DNA of 64,000 nt, taken from positions 3,348,001-3,412,000 of the forward strand of contig CP143429.1 in the NCBI GenBank assembly GCA_039636775.1. The letters are read 5' to 3'. Below the pieces are notes generated by a model. That model was not told where the DNA came from. It saw nothing but the letters and a program-made list of their open reading frames with translations, and did not search any database. Below are positions 1 to 7,302 of this stretch, one piece after another. Every line of letters starts with the position of its first letter. Position 1 is the stretch's first letter. Position numbers and translations under genes: made by a program. Source of the stretch: Micrococcaceae bacterium Sec5.8. GTDB lineage: Bacteria; Actinomycetota; Actinomycetes; Actinomycetales; Micrococcaceae.

Positions 1-1
1 G

Positions 2-1087
2 TACACGGAGCTTTCCGAGGACTACCGCAAAGTCACGGTCCGCTCGATCAACCTCAGCGGCATCTTCCAACCCGGGTTGGTGCTGATCGGCAACGTCTGC
101 GTCGCCGTCGTGCTGCTCTTTGGCGGCTTCCGCGTGCTGGAGGGCGAACTCGCCGTCGGTGTGCTGCTGGCGCTGATCCTGTCCACCAAGCGCTTCTTCC
201 AGCCGGTGGACCAGATGGCCATGTTCTACAACTCCTTCCAAAGCGCGCAGGCGGCGCTGGAGAAGGTGTCCGGCCTGCTCGAGGAGGTCCCCACCGTCCG
301 GCCGCCGAAAAACCCGGTGGCCCTGCACAATGCGAAGGGAACCGTCGACTTCAAGGGCGTCGAATTCCGGTACGGCGACGGACCGGTCATCATCCCCGCC
401 ATGGACCTGCACATTCCTGCCGGCCAGACCGTGGCACTGGTGGGCCAGACCGGCGCCGGCAAGTCCACGCTCGCCAAACTCATCGCCCGGTTCTATGACG
501 TCTCGGCGGGCTCGCTCACCCTCGACGGCGTGGACCTGCGGGAGCTTGCGACGGCGGACCTGCGGCGGAACGTCGTCATGGTCACCCAGGAAGCCTTCCT
601 GTTCAGCGGCTCTGTGGCGGACAACATCGCTCTGGGCCGGCCCGCCGCCTCCCGGCAGGAAATCGAGGACGCGGCGATGGCCGTGGGCGCCCATGAGTTT
701 ATCCGGGAGCTGCCGGAAGGCTACGACACCGACGTCAACAAGCGCGGCGGGCGGGTCTCCGCCGGGCAACGCCAGCTGATCAGCTTTGCCCGGGCCTTCC
801 TGGCCCGGCCTGCCGTGCTGATCCTGGACGAGGCCACCTCCTCACTGGACATTCCCTCCGAACGACTCGTACAGGCCGGTTTGGCGGGACTGCTGCAGGG
901 CACCGGCGCCAGTGCCGGCCGTACCGCACTCATCATCGCGCACCGTCTGTCCACGGTGGAGACTGCAGACCGGGTCCTCGTGGTGCACGGCGGGCGTGTC
1001 GTCGAGGACGGCACCCCGGCGGAGCTGATTGGCGGCGGCGGCCGCTTCGCGCAACTGCACGGGGCCTGGAAGGACTCGCTGGTCTGA
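2..1087 (+). CDS. ABC exporter, fused permease-ATPase, 3' part (5' end outside window)
   Basis: This is the C-terminal 361 residues of an exporter half-transporter; the frame is open to the left edge, so the start and most of the membrane domain are missing. The last transmembrane segments come first, followed by a complete nucleotide-binding domain: Walker [10 protein letters not shown], signature VSAGQRQ, Walker B LILDEA followed by SSLD, and the switch histidine in IIAHRLSTV. The architecture is that of multidrug or lipid exporters of the MdlB type, often heterodimeric, and the partner would lie to the left. The substrate cannot be told. It lies upstream of the secreted-peptide locus, but tRNA-Pro and a terminator intervene and the peptide gene runs the other way, so a role in peptide export is only a possibility. 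Confidence 0.93.
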   Translation, partial: YTELSEDYRKVTVRSINLSGIFQPGLVLIGNVCVAVVLLFGGFRVLEGELAVGVLLALILSTKRFFQPVDQMAMFYNSFQSAQAALEKVSGLLEEVPTVRPPKNPVALHNAKGTVDFKGVEFRYGDGPVIIPAMDLHIPAGQTVALVGQTGAGKSTLAKLIARFYDVSAGSLTLDGVDLRELATADLRRNVVMVTQEAFLFSGSVADNIALGRPAASRQEIEDAAMAVGAHEFIRELPEGYDTDVNKRGGRVSAGQRQLISFARAFLARPAVLILDEATSSLDIPSERLVQAGLAGLLQGTGASAGRTALIIAHRLSTVETADRVLVVHGGRVVEDGTPAELIGGGGRFAQLHGAWKDSLV

Positions 1088-1163
1088 TCCGGCCCGGCGG
1101 CCCGATTTCGCATCCGGGGCCCGGATCGGATACTCTTGTGAAGTTGCTTTTGAAGCAACGGAT

Positions 1164-1240
1164 CGGGATGTGGCGCAGCTTGGTAGCGCGCGTCGTTCGG
1201 GACGACGAGGTCGCAGGTTCAAATCCTGTCATCCCGACCA
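1164..1240 (+). tRNA. tRNA-Pro (anticodon CGG), CCA encoded
   Basis: A complete cloverleaf is visible. The acceptor arm CGGGATG pairs with CATCCCG, the D arm contains AGCTTGGTAGC, the anticodon stem CGTCG/CGACG encloses loop TTCGGGA (anticodon CGG at 1198-1200), and the T arm is GCAGG-TTCAAAT-CCTGT. It is followed by A and an encoded CCA. A perfect 7-bp inverted repeat (GTTGCTT, 1143-1149, and AAGCAAC, 1153-1159) sits just upstream. A TACTCT at 1131-1136 could be the -10 element. Confidence 0.97.
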
Positions 1241-1247
1241 ATTCATC

Positions 1248-1278
1248 AGAGGGTCTTCCAGCCGGGAGGCCCTCTTTT
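1248..1278 (+). terminator. Rho-independent terminator after tRNA-Pro
   Basis: An imperfect GAGGG...CCCTC hairpin begins about 8 bases after the tRNA CCA end and is followed directly by TTTT. It would end the tRNA transcript. Confidence 0.75.
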
Positions 1279-1347
1279 GCGTCTGCCTCCGACAGGTGGC
1301 ACCTGACGCCTGCTCAACAACCGCTGTGGCGGGTCGGGGCAGAAGAA

Positions 1348-1383
1348 TGGCCCCGGGAGAGGTTTTCACCTTTCCCGGGGCCA
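1348..1383 (-). terminator. Terminator hairpin downstream of the repeat-peptide gene
   Basis: An 11-bp perfect stem (TGGCCCCGGGA, 1348-1358, with TCCCGGGGCCA, 1373-1383) lies about 30 bases past the stop codon of the minus-strand peptide gene. On that strand it is followed by TTCTTCT. It would isolate the peptide gene as a monocistronic transcript. Confidence 0.7.
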
Positions 1384-1413
1384 CCACCGAGCTGTTGCGC
1401 TACCTGCTCTTGC

Positions 1414-1656
1414 CTACATCGGATCGGGCCAGTTGCCGATGTTGGTGGCGGAGCGCATCGGGTCCGGCCAGTTGCCGATGGCGGTGAGCTTTCCCTGGGT
1501 CGAGCTCATGGGATCGGGCCAGTTGCCGATCGCCAGGGTGGTTCCCATGGGATCCGGCCAGTTGCCGATGGCACTGACGGACAGGACTGCCGGAGCCGCT
1601 GCTGAGAGAGCCAGCGCCCCCGCCAAAGCGACGGAAGCTGCAATCTTTTTGATCAT
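1414..1656 (-). CDS. Secreted precursor with four IGNWPDPM repeats, candidate peptide pheromone
   Basis: The product has 80 residues. Residues 1-29 form a Sec-type signal sequence: basic start MIKK, a hydrophobic Ala/Leu core, and a V-S-A end fitting signal peptidase. The octapeptide IGNWPDPM then occurs four times, at residues 30-37, 43-50, 60-67 and 73-80. The last copy ends exactly at the stop codon and the first begins right after the predicted cleavage site. Three of four copies are preceded by Ala. Linkers of 5 to 9 residues (GTTLA, SSTQGKLTA, RSATN) are unrelated to each other. The start is supported by GAGGAAC six bases upstream. Known multi-copy pheromone precursors such as yeast alpha-factor share this plan. 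The gene is divergent from an XRE-TPR-like regulator, as expected for a peptide and receptor pair. Function is inferred from architecture; I do not recognise the family. A multi-core modified peptide is the main alternative, but no modification enzyme is adjacent. Confidence 0.85.
   Translation of the reverse strand: MIKKIAASVALAGALALSAAAPAVLSVSAIGNWPDPMGTTLAIGNWPDPMSSTQGKLTAIGNWPDPMRSATNIGNWPDPM
1417..1569 (-). repeat. Four 24-bp in-frame coding repeats (IGNWPDPM units)
   Basis: Copies lie at 1546-1569, 1507-1530, 1456-1479 and 1417-1440, separated by 15, 27 and 15 bases. The codons for I, G, N, W and M are identical in all copies. The only differences are synonymous third-position changes in the two proline and one aspartate codons (CCC/CCG, GAT/GAC). 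Confidence 0.95.
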
Positions 1657-1658
1657 GT

Positions 1659-1800
1659 GGGTTCCTCAATACGGGTCGGAAAGGCGGGACGGACACATTA
1701 CAACGCCCGTAACAACTGTTGTTGACACACATTGTAAAATGGCTTGCACAGAGACTGTCAAGGATTTAGTACAAAGACTGTCCGGAATTAGGAGGAACCC
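1659..1800. promoter_or_regulatory. Divergent control region between the repeat-peptide gene and its regulator
   Basis: The region is AT-rich compared with its surroundings. Near its centre is the perfect palindrome AACAAC-T-GTTGTT (1711-1723). TTACAA (1698-1703) and TTGTAA (1732-1737) flank it almost symmetrically. TTGACA (1722-1727) overlaps the palindrome. Two GACTGTC direct repeats occur at 1753-1759 and 1776-1782. The ends carry matching ribosome-binding stretches as a 9-bp inverted repeat (GGGTTCCTC 1659-1667, GAGGAACCC 1792-1800). The palindrome is a good operator candidate for the XRE protein; exact promoters are uncertain. Confidence 0.55.
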
Positions 1801-3069
1801 GTGGGGAACGGATTCGGGGAGAAGCTCCGAGCTGAACGGCTAGATCGAGGTCTGACGCAGGCCGAACTAGGCCGCGACCTGTACTCGCCCAGCTACATTT
1901 CCCTGCTGGAGACCGGGCGGCGCGAACCGACCGCGGACGTGATTGAGGAGCTGGCGAGGCGGCTTGAGCTCGCCCCCAAGGCCTTGGAGGCATGGAGCCA
2001 GCCGGTATCCGTCAGCGACGCCGAGTACGTCCTCGCAGGCTTGTACGCCCGCCAGGCCTGGGACCTGCGCGACTATGCGCTGGCGGCGACCCACGCCGCG
2101 GCGGCAGCCCAGATCGCCCTCGAGGCCCGGAACACCAGCGCATGGTGGAACATGAGCTACATGCAGGCCGAGTGCCTTATGAAGCAGGGTCACCTCAGGG
2201 AGTGCCAGGATCTTGTGCAGCGCCTCCTCGACCACCCAATGGCTGCCGAGTCGGCCGGCCTTGGCGTCCGGGCACGGCAGATGCTCGCGGCCGTGTGCCA
2301 CGGGCAGGGGCAACTGGCGCTCGCCGTCGAGCACGCCCAGGAGGCGGTGCGGCTCTGCGCCGAACTGCCGAAGGGCTCCACGTTGATTATCGGCGCCCTG
2401 CGCGCCCTCATCGGCGCACTGGCCGAAAGCGGCCGCCTGGATGAGGCCTGGCAGTACTGCCAGGCCATGAACGAACAGATGGATGATCATTCCATGACCC
2501 AGCTCGCCGGCGAAGTGGCCTGGGTGATAGGCAACGTGGCCTTCATGCGCCATGACTACACCGAAGGCATCAAGTACCACGAGCGGGCTGCTCTGATGCT
2601 CTCCCCCGCCAACGACATTGACCTCTGGGCCCGCTTCAACAAGGCCTCGGCTGCCGTCCGTTTGTCCTCCGGGATTGTGGAGCCGGAAACCCTGTCCTCA
2701 ATCGAGCGCGCGGAGCTGGCTCTCTCAATCGTGGGCGGCAACAAAACGGACCAGCTCGAGGTCGCGTTCATCCGGGCCCGCTGGCTCTACCTGACGGGGG
2801 ATGTCGTCGCCGCCGTCCAGAAACTGCGCGAAATCCATGCCGACAGGGACGTACTGGCCAAGCACGTCGCCGGCGAAGTAGCACTGCTGCTCGGCAAGGC
2901 GTTGAAAGCCGCGGGTGAATCCGATGAGGCCCTGATCTACCTCGAGGAAGCCCAGAAGGAATTCAGCTCAGCCGGCGCCTCGGACCGGGTGCAGCAGGCC
3001 ATGGACGCTGTGCTGGAAATCCGGCTGGCCCAGCGCCGGGCGCAGGCGGCTGCGGCGGCCGAGTCCTAG
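1801..3069 (+). CDS. XRE-family HTH regulator with TPR-like C-terminal domain
   Basis: This 422-residue protein starts at GTG with AGGAGG at 1790-1795. Residues 5-60 form a classic XRE helix-turn-helix (LTQAELGRDLYSPSYISLLE, then TGRREPT). The remaining roughly 350 residues are helical with repeated Ala/Leu-rich pairs of about 34-40 residues, as in tetratricopeptide repeats (for example segments with AWDLRDYALAATHAAAAAQ and FMRHDYTEGIKYHERAA). HTH plus TPR is the plan of peptide-responsive RRNPP regulators in Firmicutes (Rgg, PlcR, NprR families), in which the TPR domain binds an imported signal peptide. The divergent neighbour encodes a four-copy secreted peptide, so a direct peptide-sensing role is likely but unproven. 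A general XRE-TPR regulator without a peptide ligand is the alternative. Confidence 0.85.
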   Translation: MGNGFGEKLRAERLDRGLTQAELGRDLYSPSYISLLETGRREPTADVIEELARRLELAPKALEAWSQPVSVSDAEYVLAGLYARQAWDLRDYALAATHAAAAAQIALEARNTSAWWNMSYMQAECLMKQGHLRECQDLVQRLLDHPMAAESAGLGVRARQMLAAVCHGQGQLALAVEHAQEAVRLCAELPKGSTLIIGALRALIGALAESGRLDEAWQYCQAMNEQMDDHSMTQLAGEVAWVIGNVAFMRHDYTEGIKYHERAALMLSPANDIDLWARFNKASAAVRLSSGIVEPETLSSIERAELALSIVGGNKTDQLEVAFIRARWLYLTGDVVAAVQKLREIHADRDVLAKHVAGEVALLLGKALKAAGESDEALIYLEEAQKEFSSAGASDRVQQAMDAVLEIRLAQRRAQAAAAAES

Positions 3070-3098
3070 CCGACTGGCCCCTGTTCCGCCGGCGCGGC

Positions 3099-4073
3099 CT
3101 AGACGAACGTCCGGCCGGTAAGTAACTCGAAAGCCTCGACGTAACGGCTTCGCGTGCGGGCCACGACGTCCGCCGGCAGCGCCGGCGGCGGCGCATCGGA
3201 GGACCGGTCCCAGCCGGACTCCGCCGAGGTCAGCCAGTCCCGGACGTACTGCTTGTCGTAGGACGGTTGCGCCTTGCCCGGCTGGTACGTTCCGGCGTCC
3301 CAGAACCGCGAGGAATCCGGCGTCAGGACCTCATCACCGAGTGTGATGGCGCCTGTCGCAGCATCAAGGCCAAACTCCACTTTGGTGTCGGCAAGGATGA
3401 TGCCGCGCCCGCGGGCGATCCCTTCGGCCTTGGTGTAGATCTCCAGCGTGAGCTCGCGGAGCCGGGATGCGGTGTCCTGGCCCACCGTCTCCACGACGGC
3501 AGCATAGGTGATGTTCTCATCGTGCTCGCCTACCTCGGCTTTCGCGGAGGGGGTGAAGATGGCCTTCTCGAGCCGGGACCCGTCCACCAGGCCGTCGGGC
3601 AGGGGGATGCTGCACACGGTGCGGGACTGCCGGTATTCCTCCAGTCCCGAGCCGGTGAGGTAGCCGCGGGCGATGCATTCGACCGGGAACATCTCCAGCT
3701 TCTTGCAGATCATCGCCCGGCCTTCCACGGCGGCGGGCACTCCGGCCCCGACCGTGGACGCCAGTACATGGTGCTCCACACCGAGTTGTTCGAACCACCA
3801 CAGGCTCAACTGGGTCAGGACCCTGCCCTTGTCCGGTATCTCGCTGGCGAGGACATGGTCATAGGCGCTGATGCGGTCGCTGGCGACCACCAGGACGCAG
3901 TCCTGGCCGATGCGTTCCGGAATGGACGCATCCGCCGGAACGTAGAGGTCGCGGACCTTGCCGGAATAGATGTGCCGCCAGCCGGGAAGGTCCGGTGCAG
4001 CGGTGTCCAGGCCCGTCGGTGCCGACGGCGAGGGTTCACCCGTGTCGGGTCCGGAAGCTTCGGGGATTCTCAT
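3099..4073 (-). CDS. purC: Phosphoribosylaminoimidazole-succinocarboxamide synthase (SAICAR synthetase)
   Basis: PurC joins aspartate to CAIR with ATP in de novo purine synthesis, in the cytoplasm. The 324-residue product has the N-terminal nucleotide-binding signature IYSGKVRDLY (about residues 35-44), followed by ISAYDHV, and the conserved PVECIARGYLTGSG block near the middle. About 25 extra N-terminal residues rich in Pro and Ser precede the usual start of the family, so a start nearer LPGWRHIY is possible, but no better start codon is obvious. The gene begins two bases after the purD stop codon, so the two are cotranscribed as purD-purC. Confidence 0.96.
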   Translation of the reverse strand: MRIPEASGPDTGEPSPSAPTGLDTAAPDLPGWRHIYSGKVRDLYVPADASIPERIGQDCVLVVASDRISAYDHVLASEIPDKGRVLTQLSLWWFEQLGVEHHVLASTVGAGVPAAVEGRAMICKKLEMFPVECIARGYLTGSGLEEYRQSRTVCSIPLPDGLVDGSRLEKAIFTPSAKAEVGEHDENITYAAVVETVGQDTASRLRELTLEIYTKAEGIARGRGIILADTKVEFGLDAATGAITLGDEVLTPDSSRFWDAGTYQPGKAQPSYDKQYVRDWLTSAESGWDRSSDAPPPALPADVVARTRSRYVEAFELLTGRTFV

Positions 4074-4075
4074 GC

Positions 4076-5383
4076 TCAGGCCTTCGCTTTCGTGGCGGGG
4101 ACGGCGGGGGCGTGCACCTTGATCTCGCCGCGGGCCGCTTTTCCGCCAATGTCCGTGCGGAACTGGCTGCCCTCCAGCTGGACGAGTTCGACGCCGTCGT
4201 ACGCCCGTTCCCGGGCTTCCACCAGGTCCGTGCCGAGGGCCACGACGGCGAGAACCCGTCCGCCGGCAGACACGACTTTGCCTTCGTCGTCGAGCGTGGT
4301 GCCGGCGTGGATGATGTGGACGCCCTCGATCGACTCGACTTTCTTGAGTCCCCGGATCCGGTCGCCGGTCCGGGGCGTGCCGGGGTAGTTCTCGGCGGCT
4401 ACCACGACGGCGACGGCGGTTTCCTTGGACCAGCGCAGCGGCTGGGCCTTGTCCAGCTCGCCCTTGGCGGCGGCCAGTAGCAGTCCGCCGAGCGGGGTTT
4501 TGAGGCGGGCGAGGACGGCCTGGGTCTCCGGGTCGCCGAAGCGGACGTTGAATTCAATCACGCGGGTGCCGCGGGAGGTCAGGGCCAGTCCGACGAAGAG
4601 CACGCCAACAAACGGGGTGCCGCGGTGGGCCATCTGGTTGACGGTGGGCTGGGCGATCCGGTCAAGGACTTCCTGGACCAGGCCTTCGGGCGCCCATTCC
4701 AACGGGGTGTAAGCGCCCATGCCGCCGGTGTTGGGGCCCTGGTCCTTGTCGAAGATCCGTTTGAAGTCCTGGGCCGGGGACAGCGCCACGGTATTGCGGC
4801 CGTCGCAGAGGACAAAGACGGAGACTTCGGGGCCGTCAAGGAATTCCTCGATCACCACGGTGCCGCCGGCATCGAAGCAACTCTGCGCGTGGGCGAGGGC
4901 CTCGTCCCGGTTGTTGGTGACCACAACGCCCTTGCCCGCCGCGAGCCCGTCGTCCTTAACGACAAACGGAGCGCCAAAAGCGTCGAGCGCGTCGGCTGCC
5001 TCCTCGGCGTTGCCGGCCACCCGGGCCATGGCGGTGGGGACGCCGGCCTCGGCCATGACTTCCTTGGCGAATGCCTTGGACGCTTCGAGTTGCGCCGCGG
5101 CCTTGCTGGGTCCGAACACCGGGATGCCCGCGGCCCGGACAGCGTCGGAGACTCCGGCGGCGAGCGGCGCCTCGGGGCCCACCACGACGAGGTCGACGGT
5201 GAGCTTGGTGGCCAGGGCAGCGACGGCGTCGGGGTTGTTCGCGTCGATGGCGTACGTGGGCACCAGTTTGCTGATGCCGGCGTTGCCCGGGGCCGCGTGG
5301 ACCTCGGACACGTTCGGGTCGGCAAGCAAGGAGCGGACAATGGCGTGTTCGCGGCCGCCGGGGCCGATGACAAGTACCTTCAC
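4076..5383 (-). CDS. purD: Phosphoribosylamine-glycine ligase (GAR synthetase)
   Basis: PurD ligates glycine to phosphoribosylamine with ATP, the second step of purine synthesis. The 435-residue protein has the N-terminal VLVIGPGGREHAI motif, an ATP-grasp core (FVVKDDGLAAGKGVVVT and later IEFNVRFGDPETQ) and a C-terminal domain. The frame stays open upstream to 5530, but that part only translates a tandem DNA repeat. The start is therefore set at GTG 5383, just before KVLVIGPGG, which matches the family length of about 420-435. TACCCT lies eight bases before the GTG, and no clear ribosome-binding site is visible, so a leaderless or near-leaderless message is possible. Confidence 0.95.
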   Translation of the reverse strand: MKVLVIGPGGREHAIVRSLLADPNVSEVHAAPGNAGISKLVPTYAIDANNPDAVAALATKLTVDLVVVGPEAPLAAGVSDAVRAAGIPVFGPSKAAAQLEASKAFAKEVMAEAGVPTAMARVAGNAEEAADALDAFGAPFVVKDDGLAAGKGVVVTNNRDEALAHAQSCFDAGGTVVIEEFLDGPEVSVFVLCDGRNTVALSPAQDFKRIFDKDQGPNTGGMGAYTPLEWAPEGLVQEVLDRIAQPTVNQMAHRGTPFVGVLFVGLALTSRGTRVIEFNVRFGDPETQAVLARLKTPLGGLLLAAAKGELDKAQPLRWSKETAVAVVVAAENYPGTPRTGDRIRGLKKVESIEGVHIIHAGTTLDDEGKVVSAGGRVLAVVALGTDLVEARERAYDGVELVQLEGSQFRTDIGGKAARGEIKVHAPAVPATKAKA

Positions 5384-5437
5384 AGTTCCCAAGGGTACTT
5401 TGTGGACCGGGCAGGGGCCTAAGCTGTGACCACCGCC

Positions 5438-5530
5438 GGACATGCCCACCACCGGCCGCGGCTGCTGGACATGCCCACCACCGGCCGCCACCACCGGACA
5501 TGCCCACCACCGGCCGCGGCTGCTGGACAT
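5438..5530. repeat. 29-bp tandem repeat (3.2 copies) between purD and the molybdo-oxidoreductase
   Basis: Units begin at 5438, 5467 and 5496 with the same first 22 bases (starting GGACATGCCCACCACCGGCC), and a truncated GGACAT begins at 5525. Copies 1 and 3 end GGCTGCT; copy 2 ends differently (CACCACC). The period is exactly 29 bases, not a multiple of three, so the repeat is not a protein repeat. It fills the space between two divergent genes. Confidence 0.9.
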
Positions 5531-5623
5531 AATGCCAGCATGTCCATTCCTGGATCCGGGGGAAGGGCATGCCCGCCACGGGGGCGGGGCAATCCGCGGC
5601 CCGCACGGCTCCGAAGACCCTGT

Positions 5624-7267
5624 ATGGACAAGCCCAGCACGCAGCCGCCCCGCGCCGACGAACTCAGCACCGGGAAGTCCGGGCTGACCCGGCGCAGCAG
5701 CCGGCCAGCCCCGAAGGGACTCACCCTGCTCGCCGCCCTTGCCGGAGTGGCTGCGGCCGCGGTCGTCTTGTCCGTGGCGGAACTGATCGGGGCGTTCTTC
5801 ACGGCACGGGCGACGCCGGTGATTGCCCTCGGCTCAACCTTTATCGACTTCACGCCGTCCTGGATGAAGGATTTCGCCATCGCGACCTTCGGCACCAACG
5901 ACAAGCTCGCCTTGTTCGTCGGAATGGCCGTCTCCATCGCACTCCTCGCCTGCGTCCTGGGCATTGTGGCCTACCGGAAATGGGCCCTCGGCGTCGCCGG
6001 TGTGCTGTTGATGGGCGCGGTGATCATCGCCAGTGTGGTGACCCGGGCGGGAGTGAAGCCGCTGGACGCGATTCCCGCACTGATCGGCACCGCGGCCGGG
6101 CTGATCGTGCTCCGGCTCCTCATCTCACGGCTCTGGCGGATGCAACAGTGGCCGGACATGGCCTCCGGTCTCGCAGCCAAGGAACCCGAACGCCCCGCCA
6201 CCAGCCGGCGCGCCTTCTTCGCCGCAACCGGAGTCACCGCCGCGGCCTCCGCTATCGCCGCGACCGGCGGCCGCCTGCTCAGCGCAGCCCGCAGCAACGT
6301 CGCGCAGGCCCGCGAATCCCTGCAACTTCCCGCCCCGGTGAAACCGGCCCCGGCCGTTCCCGCCGGCGTTCAGTCCCAGGTGCCCGGTGTCACGCCGTGG
6401 CTGACGCCCAACAATGACTTCTACCGCATCGATACGGCCCTGAGTGTGCCTGAAATCAACGTCCAGGACTGGGAACTGCGCGTCCACGGTCTCGTAGACC
6501 GGGAAGTCCGGCTCAGTTTCCAGGACCTGCTCGACGCAGACCTGATCGAATCCCACGTCTCCCTGACCTGCGTGTCCAACCCGGTGGGCGGCAACCTGGC
6601 AGGCAACGCCAAATGGCTGGGCATGCCCATTCGCGACGTCCTCAAAATGGCAGGGCCCAAGGACGGCGCGGACATGGTCCTCTCCACCTCGATTGACGGT
6701 TTCAGCGCTTCCACTCCGTTGGAAGTCCTGCAGGATGACCGGGACGCCATGCTGGCGTTCGGCATGAACGGTGAAGCCCTTCCGCTGGAGCACGGATACC
6801 CCGTACGGATGGTGGTCCCGGGCCTGTACGGCTTCGTCTCCGCCACCAAATGGGTGGTGGACCTGGAAGTCACCCGGTTCGCGGACAGCAAGGCCTACTG
6901 GACCCAGCGCGGCTGGTCCGAGCGCGGCCCCATCAAAACCATGGCCCGGGTGGAGGTCCCCAAGTCCTTCGCCAAGGTCCCCGCCGGACGGGTCGCGATT
7001 GGCGGCACCGCCTGGGCCCAGACCCGGGGCATCACCAAGGTTGAGGTGCAGATCGACAACGGGCCATGGACTGAGGCGACCCTGTCCACCGAGGCCTCCG
7101 TCATCACCTGGCGGCAGTGGTCCTTCGACTGGGAAGCCACCCCGGGACCGCACTACATCAAGGCCCGCGCCACCGACGGTACCGGCGAAGTCCAGACGGA
7201 CAAGCGGGCCGACCCGGTGCCCGACGGCGCGTCCGGCTGGCAGTCGCTGATGGTGACCGTGGAATAA
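5624..7267 (+). CDS. Membrane-bound molybdopterin-dependent oxidoreductase (sulfite oxidase family)
   Basis: The 547-residue product starts with four hydrophobic segments (about residues 33-58, 95-116, 120-140 and 148-170). A twin-arginine-like SRRAFF (194-199) with a hydrophobic Ala-rich stretch follows. The catalytic part comes next: a molybdopterin-binding domain with the conserved cysteine in VSLTCVSNPVGG (Cys316, probable Mo ligand) and a C-terminal Mo-cofactor dimerisation domain from about residue 440. The substrate is unknown; this group of actinobacterial enzymes is usually annotated only by fold. An in-frame ATG at 5540 (28 residues earlier, with CATAAT six bases before it) is possible, but that stretch has low third-position GC, so 5624 is preferred. 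It has no strong ribosome-binding site. Confidence 0.88.
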   Translation: MDKPSTQPPRADELSTGKSGLTRRSSRPAPKGLTLLAALAGVAAAAVVLSVAELIGAFFTARATPVIALGSTFIDFTPSWMKDFAIATFGTNDKLALFVGMAVSIALLACVLGIVAYRKWALGVAGVLLMGAVIIASVVTRAGVKPLDAIPALIGTAAGLIVLRLLISRLWRMQQWPDMASGLAAKEPERPATSRRAFFAATGVTAAASAIAATGGRLLSAARSNVAQARESLQLPAPVKPAPAVPAGVQSQVPGVTPWLTPNNDFYRIDTALSVPEINVQDWELRVHGLVDREVRLSFQDLLDADLIESHVSLTCVSNPVGGNLAGNAKWLGMPIRDVLKMAGPKDGADMVLSTSIDGFSASTPLEVLQDDRDAMLAFGMNGEALPLEHGYPVRMVVPGLYGFVSATKWVVDLEVTRFADSKAYWTQRGWSERGPIKTMARVEVPKSFAKVPAGRVAIGGTAWAQTRGITKVEVQIDNGPWTEATLSTEASVITWRQWSFDWEATPGPHYIKARATDGTGEVQTDKRADPVPDGASGWQSLMVTVE

Positions 7268-7302
7268 CGGGCTGTGACCGCCGGGCACCATAGACTGGCA
7301 GC

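Noticed and set aside
2..1087. ABC exporter as the dedicated exporter of the repeat peptide
   Set aside because: It is separated from the peptide gene by tRNA-Pro and a terminator and runs the other way, and the precursor has its own Sec signal.
1414..1656. Repeat precursor as a modified peptide (RiPP) or structural protein
   Set aside because: No modification enzyme, protease or dedicated exporter gene is adjacent; the HTH-TPR neighbour and exact octapeptide copies fit a signal precursor better. It remains the main alternative.
5384..5440. Purine riboswitch upstream of purD
   Set aside because: The space between the start codon and the tandem repeat is too short and shows no three-way junction fold; no conserved riboswitch sequence recognised.
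5384..5530. Upstream extension of the purD frame
   Set aside because: It only translates the 29-bp tandem repeat, whose period is not a multiple of three, and PurD homology begins at KVLVIGPGG.
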